The notes: a model not told the origin generated them from the letters alone. Shown: positions 1-7,295, counted from the first letter of the stretch. The stretch is DNA of 8,645 nucleotides from a bacterium (GCA_017538635.1 JAFYIM010000039.1:1-8645); one strand, 5' to 3'. Made by a program: numbers and translations.

Positions 1-1
1 C

Positions 2-979
2 AACGCTTACACAAAGCTGGCGGCCTTGGAGAAAGAGAAATCAGGACTTGCGGAAGCCAACGCTGAAGCCGCTTACCGCACGCTTCAGTCGGAATTCGCT
101 GAGAAGGCCCAGAAGGCGCTGGAGAAATACAATAAGGAAAACAAGCCTGAGACCGAGGAAAAGAAGGGCGAATCCGACGCCGGCAAACCTCTGACCGAGG
201 AAGAGCAGGCTGAGATAGAAAAACGCGTTAAGAACTACAAAGAGTACGCTCTCTACTGCCGCAAACGCGCCGCGGAATCGCCGGCCGGGCGGTCCATGTA
301 TGAGAAGGGCGCGGAATTCTGGGAAGCGAAGCTCGAGACGCTGAAGGAAAAGGGACGCCTCGCTTTCGACGAAGCTTCTTTCAACTACAGCGTCGAGGAG
401 AAGCAGTACGCCGGCATCGGCGACGAGCCCGTGCAGATCGTAAACAAAGTCCAGCGCATTTCGCCGGAGGAACTGGCGCTCATGAATGTTCTGGAAGTTA
501 AGCCTGAAACGACAAAGAAGCCCAAGGACAAAAAGCCGGCCGCCTTTGACGCCAGCGTTTTCATCGACACCAACGCGGTGGCTAAGGCTGCGGCTCAGGT
601 CTGCGAACAGGCGAAAGAGAGTATCAAGACTATCGGCGCCAAAGAGGACGAATTGATCGTCCAGGGGCAGATCGAGAAAGTCATGACGGACGAGAGCGGC
701 GTCTTCAGCTTCAAGAACCCCTCCATCAAGCCCGGTACTTTCGGCGTTTACATCGAGCACAATACGCTTACGCCTTCCGGCGACATCCTGCCGGTCCGCT
801 GGCTGGTGCCGGTCGATGTCAAGTCGCGCCCCTTCGCCTGGAACAAAGTGACGACCGTCACCTTAGACGAAAAGAACATGGACACGGAAGTCATCAATTC
901 CGGACTTACGCCGAACGCGAAAGATATTTACAACAGATTCCTCAACGACCTTAAGGCGGAAGCCGCCAAGATAAAATAA
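2..979 (+). CDS. Unrecognised E/K-rich protein with a possible carboxypeptidase-regulatory-like C-terminal domain (5' partial)
   Basis: The reading frame is open from base 2, so the gene starts upstream of the window. The TTG at base 26 is probably internal. The stop is TAA at 977-979. The first half is very rich in Glu, Lys and Ala and looks helical or coiled-coil, with a charged, low-complexity linker near bases 140-210. A second Lys/Pro-rich linker lies near 500-545. The C-terminal part, roughly bases 656-760, reads as beta-strand sequence with a pattern like VQGQIEKVMTDESGVFSF followed by PGTFGVYIEH. That resembles the V-x-G-x-V-x-TD-x-G-x-F-x-F core of carboxypeptidase regulatory-like domains, but the match is by eye and weak. 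I see no catalytic motif. The missing N-terminus prevents any test for a signal peptide. It lies one base upstream of hisB on the same strand. I do not recognise its function. Confidence 0.75.
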   Translation, partial: NAYTKLAALEKEKSGLAEANAEAAYRTLQSEFAEKAQKALEKYNKENKPETEEKKGESDAGKPLTEEEQAEIEKRVKNYKEYALYCRKRAAESPAGRSMYEKGAEFWEAKLETLKEKGRLAFDEASFNYSVEEKQYAGIGDEPVQIVNKVQRISPEELALMNVLEVKPETTKKPKDKKPAAFDASVFIDTNAVAKAAAQVCEQAKESIKTIGAKEDELIVQGQIEKVMTDESGVFSFKNPSIKPGTFGVYIEHNTLTPSGDILPVRWLVPVDVKSRPFAWNKVTTVTLDEKNMDTEVINSGLTPNAKDIYNRFLNDLKAEAAKIK

Positions 980-980
980 A

Positions 981-1577
981 ATGGAAACGAAACCTCGCAC
1001 CTCAGAAATAGTCCGCAAGACTTCGGAGACCGACATCCGTCTTTTTCTCGACATAGACGGCAGCGGCAATTACGAAGTTGACACGGGAGTGCCTTTCCTT
1101 GACCACATGCTGGAACTCTTTGCCAAGCACGGCTGCTTTGACCTCAAGGTGAAAGCACAGGGCGACACGAAGGTGGACGACCACCACAGCGTGGAGGACA
1201 TCGGCATTTGCCTTGGCAAAGCCCTAAAGGAAGCTGTGGGCGACAAGGCCGGCATTTACCGCTACGGCTTCATGCTTCTGCCTATGGACGAAGCGCTGGT
1301 GGAAGTTGCCCTGGATTTCAGCGGCCGTCCTTTCCTGGCTTGGAAAGTCGATTGGCAGCAGGAGACCATAAAGACTTTCCAGACTTCCCTTGTGGAGGAG
1401 TTCTGGCGGGCCGTGGCGGTCGAAGCCGGGCTTGATCTGCATATCACGGCGCGCGCCGGAAAAGACGCGCACCATGTCAGCGAGGCGATCTTCAAAGGCA
1501 CGGCCCGGGCGATGCGCTCCGCCCTTACGTACGACCCCAGGAGCAAAGGTATCCCAAGCACTAAGGGCTCTCTTTAA
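981..1577 (+). CDS. hisB: Imidazoleglycerol-phosphate dehydratase, monofunctional
   Basis: This enzyme dehydrates imidazole glycerol phosphate to imidazole acetol phosphate, the sixth step of histidine synthesis, in the cytoplasm. At 198 residues it has the length of single-domain bacterial enzymes and lacks the histidinol-phosphatase domain fused to it in Escherichia coli. Family motifs appear in order: FLDHML (residues 39-44), DDHHSVED (66-73), PMDEAL (101-106), DAHHVSEAIFK (162-172) and the C-terminal GIPSTKG (190-196). The paired His-His motifs and nearby acidic residues are the known Mn-binding ligands of the family, so the active site looks intact. No other his gene is visible, so it is separated from a classical his operon. 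The ATG follows the upstream stop by one base in an A/T-rich stretch with no convincing Shine-Dalgarno sequence. Its stop codon shares one base with the next start (TAATG). Confidence 0.97.
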   Translation: METKPRTSEIVRKTSETDIRLFLDIDGSGNYEVDTGVPFLDHMLELFAKHGCFDLKVKAQGDTKVDDHHSVEDIGICLGKALKEAVGDKAGIYRYGFMLLPMDEALVEVALDFSGRPFLAWKVDWQQETIKTFQTSLVEEFWRAVAVEAGLDLHITARAGKDAHHVSEAIFKGTARAMRSALTYDPRSKGIPSTKGSL

Positions 1578-3103
1578 TGGCTGAAAAAAAGCAACAACAG
1601 TGGTCCTTTTTGGGCCTCGTCTTCGGCAAGACTCTCAGCATGAGGGTCCTCAATTTCTATATTCTGAATTCCGTTCTTTTGACCTTCATCATGGCGCTTG
1701 TCGTGCTTACCTTCATGATGGTCATGGGAAGTCTGCTGCAGGTCTTCGAGCTCGTTCTTAAGAAGTTCGACGTCCTCACCATTCTGGAATTCATCGGCAT
1801 CGTGATGGCCCAGGTGCTTTGCTACGCCTTGCCGTTCTCGGTCGCGGGCGCGAGCCTTCTTGTTTACAGCCGCTTCTCGGCGGACGGTGAGATCACTGCT
1901 ATGAAAGCTACGGGCGTCTCCATTTTCCGCATCGCTTTCCCGACCATCGCCCTGGCGACCGTCATCGCAATCCTTTCTTTTTACGCCCACAACAACGTAT
2001 TGCCCCTGGCTCAGCAGAAGCAGAGGGAACTTGTCGCCAACTACGACGTCGAGGACCCGATGGCGCTGATAGAGACGGGCACCTTCAAGGCGATAGGGCC
2101 TTACCGTATCAAGATTGGCGAGAAGCACGACGAAGAGCTGAAGGACATCGAGCTCATAGAGGATCTTTCCACCCATTATCGCAACATCAAAGCAAAAGAA
2201 GGCCGCCTCCATTACCAGCGCGCCCAGGCCAAGCTGCAGCTTGAACTGAGCCAGGTGACTACCGAGGAAAGAGACACGCGCCGCACCAACTCCTTCCTTA
2301 TGTCGCAGGCCGGCCGCGTCATCATCCACTTCTATCTCGATCCCAAAAAGCGCCAGATAAAGGAAGAGACGGCGCAGATGATCAGAAAGGATCCCAAGGG
2401 CCTCGTTACGGAAGACATCAAGGAGATGATCGCGAACCGCGAGAACTTGATGCTACGGAACGCCTGCCGCAGGGAGCCAGGCTTCAAGCAGCTCTCATCC
2501 GAGGAAAAAGACAAATATGTTAAATCTTTGCCGAAGGAAAAGAAAAAAGCACTCATCGCCCAGGCCAAAAAAGACATCAAAGAAGGCAACGTTCTTTGGG
2601 GAAAACTGAAAGGCAAGAAACCCTTCAAGCAAATGCTCTCCAAAGTCGGCGTCAAGAAAATGAACGACGCCTGGGTCGCGGCCGTCAACGAAAAGAGCTA
2701 CGAAGAGATGATCGCGGCTTTGAAGGAAATAGACGGCAACGAAGGCGAAACGACGAAACTTTTCGAAGAATGGCATGAGACCTGGCTGCAGTCCTTCCAC
2801 AACAATATGGACTACCGCAGCCGTTATCTGACGGAAATAAACAAGCGCGCGGCCTACGCCTTCGCGTCCATCGCTTTTGCCCTGCTTGGCATTCCTTTGG
2901 GGATCAGAGCGCACCGAAGCGAAAAGACCATAGGCTTCCTTATCTGTTTAGGCCTTATCGCGCTGCACTACTCGCTCATCATTCTGGTCGAGACCTTCAA
3001 GGAAAATTACGCTCTCTATCCGTATTTGTGCATCTGGTTCCCGGATATTCTATTCGTTATAGCCGGGCTCTTCTTCATGTGGCGCAACCATAAGTACTCC
3101 TAA
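1577..3103 (+). CDS. LptF/LptG (YjgP/YjgQ) family lipopolysaccharide-export permease with a long charged insertion
   Basis: Members of this family form the inner-membrane core of the LPS exporter (LptB2FG), which passes LPS to LptC and the periplasmic bridge. Hydrophobic segments lie near residues 24-50, 67-95, 115-140, 425-445, 452-472 and 480-502. Between the third and fourth is the expected periplasmic region, with beta-rich jellyroll-like sequence at about 150-265. The hallmark EINKRAAYAFASIAFALLGIPLGI, interrupted by no gap, covers residues 420-443 and is typical of the helix entering TM4. At 508 residues it is far longer than the usual roughly 350-400. The excess is a Lys/Glu-rich, probably helical stretch at about residues 270-405. 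Whether this protein is LptF or LptG, or one protein filling both roles, cannot be settled here, so no symbol is given. The start shares one base with the hisB stop. Confidence 0.9.
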   Translation: MAEKKQQQWSFLGLVFGKTLSMRVLNFYILNSVLLTFIMALVVLTFMMVMGSLLQVFELVLKKFDVLTILEFIGIVMAQVLCYALPFSVAGASLLVYSRFSADGEITAMKATGVSIFRIAFPTIALATVIAILSFYAHNNVLPLAQQKQRELVANYDVEDPMALIETGTFKAIGPYRIKIGEKHDEELKDIELIEDLSTHYRNIKAKEGRLHYQRAQAKLQLELSQVTTEERDTRRTNSFLMSQAGRVIIHFYLDPKKRQIKEETAQMIRKDPKGLVTEDIKEMIANRENLMLRNACRREPGFKQLSSEEKDKYVKSLPKEKKKALIAQAKKDIKEGNVLWGKLKGKKPFKQMLSKVGVKKMNDAWVAAVNEKSYEEMIAALKEIDGNEGETTKLFEEWHETWLQSFHNNMDYRSRYLTEINKRAAYAFASIAFALLGIPLGIRAHRSEKTIGFLICLGLIALHYSLIILVETFKENYALYPYLCIWFPDILFVIAGLFFMWRNHKYS

Positions 3104-3109
3104 AAAATT

Positions 3110-4246
3110 ATGCTTATTGCGCTGGATGAGAACATCAGGGAAGCGCAAGCTTCCTTTTCTACGCTTGGCACCGCCAGAACTTTCCAAGGGAGGCCCTTGG
3201 ATCTTTCCGCCATCAGGGACGCCGACATCATCTGCGTCCGCTCCGTCACGAAAGTTAATGAGGATTTCCTGAAGGCCGCGCCGAAAGTGAAGTTCATCGC
3301 CACCGCCACCAGCGGCAGCGAGCACATAGACAAGGAAGTTCTGAAGGCTCACAACATCCCCTGGGCCGCCGCCAAAGGCTCCAACGCGACTTCCGTTACG
3401 GAGTGGGTTATGGCCGTTCTGCTTCTGCACGCCTGCCGCAACAAGCAAACGCTGTCCGGAAAATCGATCGGCATAATAGGCGTCGGCGAAGTGGGAAGCC
3501 GCGTCGCGAAGTATTCCGAGGCCCTGGGCCTGAAGCCTGTGCTCTGCGATCCTCCGCGAGCGGAGCGCGACAAAGGCTTCGCGAGCGCCTCCTACGAGGA
3601 AGCGCTAAATTGCGACATCGTAACGCTGCACACCGACCTTACGACGGAGGGCCCGCACAAGACTTACCATCTCATCGACGAGGAGAAGCTTTCCCAAATC
3701 AAGGAAGGCGCGGTCCTGATCCAGGCCTCGAGAGGCGCGGTCATCGACAGCGCGCCCCTGAAAGTTAGGCTCATGAAAGTAAGGGATCTGGACTTCTATG
3801 CCGACGTTTGGGAAAACGAGCCCTGCCCCGACAAGGACATCCTCTGCTGCGCCCAGATCGCCACGCCTCATATCGCGGGCTATTCCTGGGACGGCAAGCT
3901 CCGCGGCACGGAAATGATCTACTCCGCCGTCTGCGATTTCCTTAAAAAAGAAAAAACTTGGCGCGCGCCTTACGACGAGGGCGGGAAAGTTGAGATAGAT
4001 CTCAGTGGCCTCACGGGTGAAAAGGCCCTCTACAAGGCCGTGAGCGCCCTCTACGACCCGGAGAAGGATGATTCCGAGATGTGCCTGACGCTGGACATGG
4101 GCGACCAAAGAAGGGCGGAGCGTTTTGACGAACTGAGGAAAAAATATCCCAAGCGCTTGGAGTTCTCCCACGGGATAATTCAGAACGCCGCTCCCAAAGA
4201 AAAAGAGATCCTGAAAGCCTGGGGCTTCGAGGTAAAAAATGACTGA
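3110..4246 (+). CDS. pdxB: Erythronate-4-phosphate dehydrogenase
   Basis: PdxB oxidises 4-phospho-D-erythronate to 2-oxo-3-hydroxy-4-phosphobutanoate in the DXP-dependent pyridoxal-phosphate pathway. The protein belongs to the D-isomer-specific 2-hydroxyacid dehydrogenases. It has the NAD-binding GVGEVG loop at residues 124-129, and catalytic residues Arg208 (in QASRGA), Glu237 (in DVWENEP) and His254 (in ATPHIAGY). These positions match, to my recollection, those of E. coli PdxB, which is also 378 residues long. PHIAGYSWDGKLRGTEMIY (253-271) is more PdxB-like than SerA- or LdhA-like. The roughly 95-residue C-terminal extension corresponds to the PdxB dimerisation domain. The ATG lies 6 bases after the upstream stop in an A/T-rich leader without a clear Shine-Dalgarno sequence. 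The 3' end overlaps ribD by 8 bases. No other vitamin B6 gene is visible. Confidence 0.92.
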   Translation: MLIALDENIREAQASFSTLGTARTFQGRPLDLSAIRDADIICVRSVTKVNEDFLKAAPKVKFIATATSGSEHIDKEVLKAHNIPWAAAKGSNATSVTEWVMAVLLLHACRNKQTLSGKSIGIIGVGEVGSRVAKYSEALGLKPVLCDPPRAERDKGFASASYEEALNCDIVTLHTDLTTEGPHKTYHLIDEEKLSQIKEGAVLIQASRGAVIDSAPLKVRLMKVRDLDFYADVWENEPCPDKDILCCAQIATPHIAGYSWDGKLRGTEMIYSAVCDFLKKEKTWRAPYDEGGKVEIDLSGLTGEKALYKAVSALYDPEKDDSEMCLTLDMGDQRRAERFDELRKKYPKRLEFSHGIIQNAAPKEKEILKAWGFEVKND

Positions 4247-5321
4247 AGAAGCCCTTTGGCAGCGAGCGATAGAATTGGCTAAAAAAGCCGAGTTGACCTG
4301 CGCCCCCAATCCTATGGTCGGCGCAGTCATCGTTAAAGGCGGCAAAATTATTGGCGAGGGCTACCATCAGGTCGCGGGCTGCGACCATGCGGAGATCCGC
4401 GCCATCAAGGACGCCAAAAAGAAAGGCCATGACCTTAAAGGCGCAACGATCTACGTCACGCTGGAACCCTGCTCGACTTACGGTCGCACGCCCCCCTGCA
4501 CGAAAGCCATAATAGAAAACAAATTCGCCGCGGTGAAAATAGGGACTATAGATCCCAATCCCAAGCACGCCGGCCGCGCCGTCAAGATCCTAACTGACGC
4601 CGGCATCAAAGTGACCGTTGCCGATAGATCTGACTGCAGGGAACTGAACGAAGTCTTCAACGCCAGGATGGATTGGGGCCGTCCCTTCATTCATCTTAAA
4701 TGGGCCATGAGCCTGGACGGAAAACTGGCGGCGGAAAGTGGCGACGCAAAATGGATCTCCAACGAGAAAAGCCGGCATGAAGCTCACAAGCTAAGGGCGA
4801 AATACAACGCTGTTCTCGTCGGCTCCAAGACCGTAGAAACGGACGATCCCGCCCTCAGCATCCGCCTGACCAAAAAGGAACGCCAGCCCTACAAGATCGT
4901 GCTCGATTCGGAAGCGAAACTCAGCTACACGGGCAGGCTCACCAAAAACACTCCCGGCGAAAAAATCATCATAGCGGTCTCCCAAAAAGCCAAAGCCGAC
5001 AACGTAAAAAAACTAAGGGACCGCGGCTTCACCGTCATCAAAACGAAAGGGGAGAGAGTATCCCTGAAAGAACTGATGAAGGCGCTTGCAAAACTTGGCA
5101 TTAGCGGCGTCCTCGTGGAAGGCGGAAGCGAAACACTTTCATCTTTCCTCAAAGCGAAACTGGCGGACAAATTGACGGTCTTCATCGCGCCCAAGCTTTT
5201 GGGCGGAACGAGATCTCCCATAACGCAAGTCCTTTGCCAGACGCCGAAAAAATCTCCCCATATAGTTTGGACAACCATCAAAAAGTTTGACGACGACTTT
5301 ATGCTGGAGGGCGAGTTTTAA
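4239..5321 (+). CDS. ribD: Bifunctional diaminohydroxyphosphoribosylaminopyrimidine deaminase / 5-amino-6-(5-phosphoribosylamino)uracil reductase
   Basis: RibD carries out the deamination and the NADPH-dependent ribosyl reduction that follow GTP cyclohydrolase II in riboflavin synthesis. The N-terminal cytidine-deaminase-like domain (about residues 1-145) has the HAE motif, with His50 as zinc ligand and Glu52 as proton shuttle. Cys78 and Cys87 lie in LEPCSTYGRTPPC and complete the zinc site. The C-terminal reductase domain (about 148-360) starts with RPFIHLKWAMSLDGKLA, followed by WISN and VGSKTVETDDPALSIR, and later has the VLVEGGSETLSSF loop. Both halves look intact, and the length is normal for a fused RibD. 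A GAGG Shine-Dalgarno sequence at 4229-4232 sits 6 bases before the ATG, inside pdxB, supporting coupled translation. No ribB, ribE or ribH gene and no FMN riboswitch is visible, so this ribD is away from any classical rib operon. Confidence 0.96.
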   Translation: MTEEALWQRAIELAKKAELTCAPNPMVGAVIVKGGKIIGEGYHQVAGCDHAEIRAIKDAKKKGHDLKGATIYVTLEPCSTYGRTPPCTKAIIENKFAAVKIGTIDPNPKHAGRAVKILTDAGIKVTVADRSDCRELNEVFNARMDWGRPFIHLKWAMSLDGKLAAESGDAKWISNEKSRHEAHKLRAKYNAVLVGSKTVETDDPALSIRLTKKERQPYKIVLDSEAKLSYTGRLTKNTPGEKIIIAVSQKAKADNVKKLRDRGFTVIKTKGERVSLKELMKALAKLGISGVLVEGGSETLSSFLKAKLADKLTVFIAPKLLGGTRSPITQVLCQTPKKSPHIVWTTIKKFDDDFMLEGEF

Positions 5322-6673
5322 TGCCGGAAAACAAAGCCTTCTACACCACCGGCTCCATCGGCATGATCATGCTGAAGACCAGTTCGGCCATGCTTATCGG
5401 CACCATCGCCATTTCCTTCTACAACGTCGTTGACACTTACTTCGTCGGCAAGCTCGGCACCGGTCCTCTGGCCGCCATGGGTTTCACGCTTCCTGTGGTC
5501 ATGCTCTGCGGCTGCATCTTTAGAGGCATCTTCGCCGGCATCATGACGCTTTCCGGCCAGGCAATAGGCGCCCAGGACAAACAAAGAGCCCAGGAGACAA
5601 TAAGAAGCGGCTTCTACCTCGCGGTCCTGCTCTCCTTCCTTTTGGCTGTCATCGGCAAGTGCTATTCGCACCTTGTCTTTGAAAAGCTAGGCGCCGCCGG
5701 CGACACGCTGGAGATGGTCTGCGGATATATGGACATTTGGTTTCTGGGCTGCGTGACCGGCATGGTCGGACTTCTCGGCGGCGACATCCTGATCGTAGTA
5801 GGGGACACCAAGATGGCCAGCGCGGCGATCCTGACCGGCACCGGCCTGAACGTCATACTGGACTACGGCCTTATCTTCGGCAACTTCGGTCTTCCCGAAA
5901 TGGGCATCCGCGGCGCGGCCCTGGCGACCATCATCTCCCAGGCCTGCGGCGCCATTCTCCCCTGGGTTTTGATCAACAAGAAATACGAGCTGATGCGCTG
6001 GCTCCCTCTGCCGCTGAACGTCACCTTGAAATACTGGAAGCAGGAGATCACCTTCGGCATACCGGTCATGCTCGGATCCATCATTCTCCCTGTCGGCCAG
6101 ACCGTCGTCACAAGAGTGGCGGCGCACTTCGGCGACGTGGCGGTGGCGGCTATGGGCGCCGTCAACCGTCTTGAGACACTGGCCTTCATGATCCCGATGT
6201 CCGTGGGCTTCGGCCTTACCGCCATGGTGGCTCAGAACTTCGGCGCCAAAGCCTACGACAGGCTTAAGCAGATCTACAAGGTCGCCAACCTTTTCGCCGG
6301 TCTTTACCTTCTCGTCATCGCGGTCGTCATAACCTTTATCGCCGACACCCTTGCGCACCAATTTTCCCAAGATCCGGCGGTCTGCGACCTCATGCGCCAC
6401 GGTCTTTACATCATCTCCTGGGGCTTCGGCCTCCTCGAGATCCACCGCTATTCCGGCTTCTTCCTGACTGGCTGCGGCAAGCCCTTGGGCGGCGCGCTTC
6501 TCAATATTTTCCGCATCGTCATATTGACCATTCCTCTGGCTTTTCTGGCCCTCTGGCTCGAATCCGTCCTCTGGCTCTTCCGGGGCAGGCTCATTTCCGA
6601 CGTTCTGGCCGGCTCCGTCGGCCTCATCGCCAGCGGTATTATGATCTGGCGCCTGGCCAAAAACAAACAATAA
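5321..6673 (+). CDS. MATE family efflux transporter
   Basis: This is a multidrug and toxic-compound extrusion protein, an inner-membrane antiporter driven by Na+ or H+ gradients. At 450 residues it has the usual family length and is hydrophobic throughout, with about twelve likely membrane helices. The two-fold internal repeat is visible: NVVDTYFVGKLG (residues 35-46) and GQAIGA (79-84) in the first half, and AQNFGAKAYDRL (304-315) in the second half. The GCGKP segment near the C-terminus is also family-like. Substrate cannot be read from the sequence. The start codon shares one base with the ribD stop (TAATG), with a purine-rich GGAGG at 5306-5310 upstream, so it is probably the last gene of the operon. 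What it exports in relation to the vitamin and LPS genes is unknown. The flippase relatives MurJ and Wzx are less likely given these motifs. Confidence 0.92.
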   Translation: MPENKAFYTTGSIGMIMLKTSSAMLIGTIAISFYNVVDTYFVGKLGTGPLAAMGFTLPVVMLCGCIFRGIFAGIMTLSGQAIGAQDKQRAQETIRSGFYLAVLLSFLLAVIGKCYSHLVFEKLGAAGDTLEMVCGYMDIWFLGCVTGMVGLLGGDILIVVGDTKMASAAILTGTGLNVILDYGLIFGNFGLPEMGIRGAALATIISQACGAILPWVLINKKYELMRWLPLPLNVTLKYWKQEITFGIPVMLGSIILPVGQTVVTRVAAHFGDVAVAAMGAVNRLETLAFMIPMSVGFGLTAMVAQNFGAKAYDRLKQIYKVANLFAGLYLLVIAVVITFIADTLAHQFSQDPAVCDLMRHGLYIISWGFGLLEIHRYSGFFLTGCGKPLGGALLNIFRIVILTIPLAFLALWLESVLWLFRGRLISDVLAGSVGLIASGIMIWRLAKNKQ

Positions 6674-6691
6674 ATTATGTAAATCCAAACT

Positions 6692-6721
6692 TTGACTTGG
6701 GATTTTCATAAATAATTTGAT
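6692..6721 (+). promoter_or_regulatory. Possible weak promoter for the PQ-loop gene
   Basis: TTGACT at 6692-6697 matches the -35 consensus in five positions. An 18-base spacer leads to TTTGAT at 6716-6721, which matches the -10 consensus in four. Transcription would begin near 6728, at the edge of the first hairpin, giving a leader of about 130 nucleotides. This is only a sequence match. Read-through from the MATE gene is an alternative. Confidence 0.3.
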
Positions 6722-6725
6722 ATCC

Positions 6726-6769
6726 TAATGTATAAACTTAGTAGAAAGGTCTCCTAAGTTTATACATTA
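6726..6769. repeat. Perfect 16-bp inverted repeat (A/T-rich stem-loop or operator)
   Basis: The left arm at 6726-6741 (TAATGTATAAACTTAG) is the exact reverse complement of the right arm at 6754-6769, with a 12-base loop between them. The arms hold only three G/C pairs and no T-run follows, so it is not a typical intrinsic terminator. It could be a protein-binding site or the first stem of a leader RNA for the PQ-loop gene. It lies in the 185-base gap between the MATE and PQ-loop genes, which holds no gene. Confidence 0.85.
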
Positions 6770-6781
6770 AGCCGAAAGCCC

Positions 6782-6820
6782 AGGGCGCAAATCAAAAGTT
6801 CAACTTGCGATTTGCGCCCT
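6782..6820. repeat. Perfect 12-bp G/C-rich inverted repeat (stem-loop) in the leader of the PQ-loop gene
   Basis: AGGGCGCAAATC at 6782-6793 pairs exactly with 6809-6820 across a 15-base loop. The loop contains the mirror-paired words AAGTT and AACTT. The stem is stable enough to act as a terminator, but no T-run follows on the plus strand and only a short one follows on the minus strand. It could be a U-less terminator for the long operon, an RNA processing or stability element, or part of a leader regulator. Confidence 0.8.
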
Positions 6821-6858
6821 AACTGTGACTCAATGACTTATGAGGATTAATAGATAAT

Positions 6859-7155
6859 ATGAGCATTTTTGAGAGTATCATGCTGATCTGCTTCGGCTTC
6901 GCCTGGCCTTTTCAGATCTATCATTCCTATGTCTCAAGGACAGCCAAGGGCAAGAGCGCGCTTTTTTCCTATGTCGTTATCATAGGCTACATTGCCGGTA
7001 TCCTGCACAAGGTCATCTACAGCATGGACCTCGTCATCTACCTCTACATCGCGGACCTCGCCATGGTCATCATCGACCTTATCCTCTACTACCGCAACCG
7101 CGCTCTCGACAAAGCGGCCGACGCAGAGCTCCAAAACGCCGCTTCTGGCCGTTGA
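6859..7155 (+). CDS. Small PQ-loop / SemiSWEET-like membrane protein
   Basis: This 98-residue protein has three hydrophobic segments, at about residues 3-22, 33-53 and 57-77, followed by a short charged tail. That is the layout of bacterial SemiSWEETs, half-size PQ-loop proteins that dimerise to make a small sugar or metabolite uniporter. The first segment contains WPFQ at residues 16-19, followed by SRTAKGKS (25-33). This resembles the PQ-loop box in which a Pro-Gln or similar pair is followed by a basic, Lys-Ser loop. Here the proline and glutamine are separated by Phe, a variant I believe is common in one bacterial subgroup. Substrate is unknown. GAGG at 6842-6845 is 13 bases before the ATG, which is long for a Shine-Dalgarno sequence. 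A later ATG at 6880 would remove half of the first helix and is less likely. The stop codon overlaps the -35 box of the tRNA promoter. Confidence 0.75.
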   Translation: MSIFESIMLICFGFAWPFQIYHSYVSRTAKGKSALFSYVVIIGYIAGILHKVIYSMDLVIYLYIADLAMVIIDLILYYRNRALDKAADAELQNAASGR

Positions 7156-7180
7156 CAAAAAAGCCCGCTTTTGGTACATT
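7152..7180 (+). promoter_or_regulatory. Promoter of the tRNA-Ile2/tRNA-Ser unit
   Basis: A perfect -35 box TTGACA lies at 7152-7157, then a 17-base spacer, then TACATT at 7175-7180. The -10 box is directly preceded by TGG, giving an extended -10 element. The predicted start is near 7187, about 20 bases before the first tRNA. The -35 box overlaps the stop codon of the upstream PQ-loop gene. Confidence 0.75.
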
Positions 7181-7206
7181 ATACGCCACACCATTAGAAA
7201 GATCTT

Positions 7207-7283
7207 GGGCCCATAGCTCAGTCGGTTAGAGCAGCGGACTCATAATCCGCGTGTCGAAGGTTCAAGTCCTTCTGGGCCCACCA
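7207..7283 (+). tRNA. tRNA-Ile2 (anticodon CAT, lysidine-modified; elongator Met is the alternative)
   Basis: A complete cloverleaf is present. The acceptor stem is GGGCCCA with TGGGCCC, the D-stem is GCTC/GAGC, the anticodon stem is GCGGA/TCCGC with loop CTCATAA (anticodon CAT at 7241-7243), and the T-arm is GAAGG/CCTTC. The gene encodes its own ACCA end. A CAT anticodon can belong to initiator Met, elongator Met or Ile2. The acceptor stem is fully paired at position 1, which argues against an initiator. The C4-G69 and C5-G68 pairs are identity elements that the lysidine synthetase TilS recognises in tRNA-Ile2, so Ile2, which reads AUA, is favoured. Confidence 0.9.
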
Positions 7284-7295
7284 ACGATAATAATT

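Noticed and set aside
1574..2329. 251-codon minus-strand frame inside the LPS permease gene
   Set aside because: It lies opposite a well-supported gene, has low-complexity charged composition and no recognisable start context.
3605..4345. 246-codon minus-strand frame across pdxB and ribD
   Set aside because: It spans two real genes with intact motifs on the other strand and shows no domain of its own.
4200..5330. FMN riboswitch for ribD
   Set aside because: ribD overlaps the end of pdxB, there is no leader region, and no RFN-element sequence is visible.
5687..6709. 340-codon open frame on the minus strand inside the MATE gene
   Set aside because: It is antisense to a clear MATE gene. Its product is rich in Asp, Glu, Gly, His and Arg with no family motif, as expected for a codon-bias shadow.
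6726..6769. dif/XerCD site or integron attC site
   Set aside because: The arms are 16 bp with a 12-base spacer. That does not fit the 11-6-11 layout of dif, and the attC core words are not in the right order.
6782..6820. Canonical intrinsic terminator of the long operon
   Set aside because: The stem is good, but no T-run follows on the plus strand, so it is recorded as a stem-loop only.
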